A stretch of DNA of 64,000 nt from positions 2,914,001 through 2,978,000 of the forward strand of contig OZ251224.1 in assembly GCA_965240325.2 (NCBI GenBank), written 5' to 3'. The stretch comes from Rebecca billardiae RCC1528 (Eukaryota > Haptophyta). The stretch's first letter is position 1, and each line of letters begins with the position of its first letter. A program made the translations under genes and the position numbers. Below are positions 61,945-64,000 of the stretch, one piece after another. Below the pieces are notes generated by a model. The model ran no database searches. It saw nothing but the letters and a program-made list of their open reading frames with translations, and was not told the origin of the DNA.

Positions 61945-62828
61945 CAGAAGGGGGGGGGTCCAAAATTGAAAATTGTCCCCGCCGACGGCTCGATGGCTGC
62001 CGCACGTGCGTGCCCCGCGTGCCTTGCGCTGTACGTGCACGGTAGGGCGTCCCGACAGCGAGGGCGGGGCGGCGTAGATGGTCTTGTGGGAGGTGCGCCC
62101 GTGTGCCGGAGACGCTTCGACACCTTGGTGGCGTGCCCACACCTCTCCTTGTCGCCGCTCGCCTGCTGCGTGCTTGACCAGCCGTGTTGAGAGCACGCCT
62201 GCGCGTGCATGGCCAATGCCGGGCGGATCGAGCCGTAGTGAGTGTGCGTGCGGGTACTCCTACCCGATGCGCATCCCTGACACCGTCGCAGTAGCTCTTG
62301 TACGTCAATTCTAAGCCGTGCACTCGAACCCACGCGACGTGTCAACGTTATCGGTGGTATGCGACATGCTGGCCAGTTTTATTTTCAAATAGCGCATTTG
62401 ACGCCATTCCTCGGCTATTGTTCGCGAGCATGTTGGGCATGTGCCCGACTGGATTCGACAGGCTTCACGACGCGCGCGAGGGCTTGCGACAGTGGTAGAG
62501 AGACGCATAGGGTAGGAGTACCCGCACGCGCACTCACTACGGCTCGATCCGCCCGACATTAGCCATGCACGCGCAGGCGTGCTCTCAACACGGCTGGTCG
62601 AGCACGCAGCAGGCAAGCGGCGACAAGGAGAGGTGTGGGCACGCCACCAAGGTGTCGAAGCGTCTCCGGCACACGGGCGCACCTCCCACAAGACCATCTA
62701 CGCCGCCCCGCCCTCGCTGTCGGGACGCCCTACCGTGCACGTACAGCGCAAGGCACGCGGGGCACGCACGTGCGGCAGCCATCGAGCCGTCGGCGGGGAC
62801 AATTTTCAATTTTGGACCCCCCCTTCTG
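61945..62828. repeat. Large inverted repeat, ~345-bp arms, ~190-bp loop
   Basis: Left arm ~61945-62292, right arm ~62483-62828, centre ~62387. The ends are CAGAAGGGGGG / CCCCCCCTTCTG followed by an AT patch (CCAAAATTGAAAATTGTCCC). Arms are highly similar with scattered substitutions and a difference in the G-run length (9 against 7), fading towards the loop. No transposase frame. The left arm covers the upstream region of the pyruvyl transferase, so that gene's 5' flank has been copied or the element inserted there. It could be a foldback transposon or an inverted duplication. Confidence 0.8.
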
Positions 62829-63281
62829 GTAGGCAGCCCTGGAACGGCAGGGACCTACAGGTCGCTGCTTCAACTTTCGGACCCGATTGCTGTTCACTTT
62901 TTGTGCACGATGGCGGCGGCGCCCCCGGGGGTCTGCGGCGCTCGAGATCGCGTCTGGCGGCACCCCCAGGGTGTGCCTGAGGTACAACCCAGCGGGTATG
63001 TACCATTTAGACGACTTTGTTCCACTACCATGTGCCCCACGGACGCCACGAGGTCCACGACGGGGCCGCCGACGGCATGCTTCAACTTTCAGACCCGCGG
63101 GCTCTCAGCGCGCGCGCCGAGTCAGAGCCGCTGTCTGGTGAGCCGTGTGAGTCGGGCTAACGGCATCATGCACTCTAGATACCACATACATGCAGCAGAC
63201 CACCTCAGGGATTCACTAGGCTTCCGCGCCACCGCCAGCCGGCGCTGCGGCTGCGCGGCCAGCACGGTCGACGACGACAGC
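62829..63281. other. Intergenic with a short direct repeat
   Basis: TGCTTCAACTTTCGGACCC at 62867-62885 recurs with one change at 63079-63097. No gene is recognised. Confidence 0.5.
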
Positions 63282-64000
63282 TCATACTGACGCGGCGGTG
63301 CCCGGCGCGGCCGGCGCCGGCGCCGATTGCTTGCGAGCTTCCGAGCACTCGGCCTTCTTGCACAGCCACCCTCGGAGATCGATCTTCTGGCACGTCGGGC
63401 AGCGTCTCGCCTTCGCCATCGGGCAGGGCGACACGCCGCACGAGCAGGTCTGGTGACAGCGGTCGAAGCTCGCCTCGAGCTCAGCAGCAGCTGCCTCCGC
63501 CTCCGCCTTCTTCCGCGCACGCTCGGATGCGGCCGCCGCCTTGCGCGCCGCCTCGGCCTCCTTCTGCGCGGTCTGCGCGGCCTTCTGCGTGTTGATCTCA
63601 CGCAACGACCACGAGCCGTTTTGGCTGTCGAGCCGCGTGTTGTCCGGCTTCGGCGCGGCGAGCTCCACGGCGGGCACTGGAAGGACACCGAGCTGGTCTG
63701 CGAGCTCACCCGGGTCGAACCTCACCGCCTTGCGCACCGCGGCGAGCTCGGCGTCGTGCTCATCACGCTCGCGCACGAGCTTGGCGGCCTGGCGGCCGGA
63801 GTACTCCTTGGCGAGCTCGAGCTTGGCGCGGAGGGCTGGAGCAGTGTTCGAGCGCATCCCCGCAGGCGTGGCTGTGAACGCACTAAACGTAGGTGATGCG
63901 TGCGCGCCAGAGGGCTCGCCGTCGTCGGCCGAGCGCGCAGCCCCGCGCTCCGGAGTGCTTGGCGCCGCTGCCGGCGCCGCCGCCGCGAGCGACGCGGCAT
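63282..64000 (-). CDS. 3' part of a coiled-coil protein with C-terminal Cys-rich zinc-binding region (5' end outside window)
   Basis: The frame is open to the right edge and ends at 63282. The visible part has an Ala/Ser-rich lead, a helix (TAPALRAKLELAKEYSGRQA), a charged coiled coil rich in Ala/Lys/Glu (QTAQKEAEAARKAAAASER and on), and a Cys-rich end: C-H-x2-C-x-C-x4-C-P-M, CPTCQKIDLRG, LCKKAEC. The eight or so Cys plus His could bind two zinc ions. Such tails occur in host nuclear proteins and in transposon-encoded proteins, and I cannot choose between them. Confidence 0.55.
   Translation of the reverse strand, partial: AASLAAAAPAAAPSTPERGAARSADDGEPSGAHASPTFSAFTATPAGMRSNTAPALRAKLELAKEYSGRQAAKLVRERDEHDAELAAVRKAVRFDPGELADQLGVLPVPAVELAAPKPDNTRLDSQNGSWSLREINTQKAAQTAQKEAEAARKAAAASERARKKAEAEAAAAELEASFDRCHQTCSCGVSPCPMAKARRCPTCQKIDLRGWLCKKAECSEARKQSAPAPAAPGTAASV

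Overview
The window looks like nuclear DNA from a motile, plastid-bearing eukaryotic microalga, most likely a haptophyte or a close analogue. Four observations support this. (1) Coding sequence is very GC-rich and carries 93-187 nt introns, most with a GTGCGC-type donor. (2) A plastid-type ribosomal protein L28 carries a signal peptide followed by a transit peptide that starts with Phe, the signature of complex red-derived plastids. (3) Motile-cilium genes (DNAAF5, TOGARAM/crescerin) are present. (4) There are mitochondrial complex I and SLC25 genes, but no operons or bacterial-type signals. The exact species cannot be read from the sequence. Intron positions are my own splice predictions; where they could be tested, reading frame and family alignment agree with them.

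Layout. 1-2823: 3' part of an unrecognised gene with an internal domain duplication. 3535-6684 (-): DNAAF5, head-to-head with a delta14-sterol reductase (6901-8286). 8758-9375: decayed retroelement-like debris. 9690-13533 (-): a DUF707 glycosyltransferase-like protein and an EGF-containing membrane protein, the latter head-to-head with a DusA-type tRNA dihydrouridine synthase (13715-14980). 15697-16305: a TA-flanked inverted-repeat element directly upstream of a secreted-protein gene (16324-17724). 17.7-26.4 kb is gene-poor, with a small ORF, an Arf-like GTPase, a second TA-flanked inverted-repeat element and a decayed ORF. 26362-31726: an SK-like calcium-activated potassium channel with an odd pore, an atypical Rho GTPase and a coiled-coil protein. 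33.6-40 kb: a second coiled-coil protein, a complete WASP homologue, and a membrane-anchored TTL-like ligase head-to-head with WASP. 41-43.5 kb: plastid L28 head-to-head with NDUFV1. 44-52.4 kb: a tandem repeat with retroelement-like tails, an SLC25A39/40-like carrier and a 1,860-aa TOGARAM protein. 52.9-56.6 kb: an LRR protein with an N-terminal SHxW module. 56.8-59.6 kb: a cluster of palindromes made from tRNA-like 5' halves, including a 900-bp near-perfect palindrome. 60.2-64 kb: a polysaccharide pyruvyl transferase, a large inverted repeat, and the 3' end of another gene.

How the genes fit together. Most are single-copy housekeeping, cilium, cytoskeleton or secretory-pathway genes and need not be functionally linked. 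Several are arranged as divergent pairs sharing 90-280 bp. WASP and an atypical Rho lie about 5.5 kb apart, but that could be chance. The most unusual structure is the palindrome cluster at 57.26-59.62 kb, read here as a tRNA-Lys-derived, SINE-like family whose 5' half exists as 84-bp inverted dimers.
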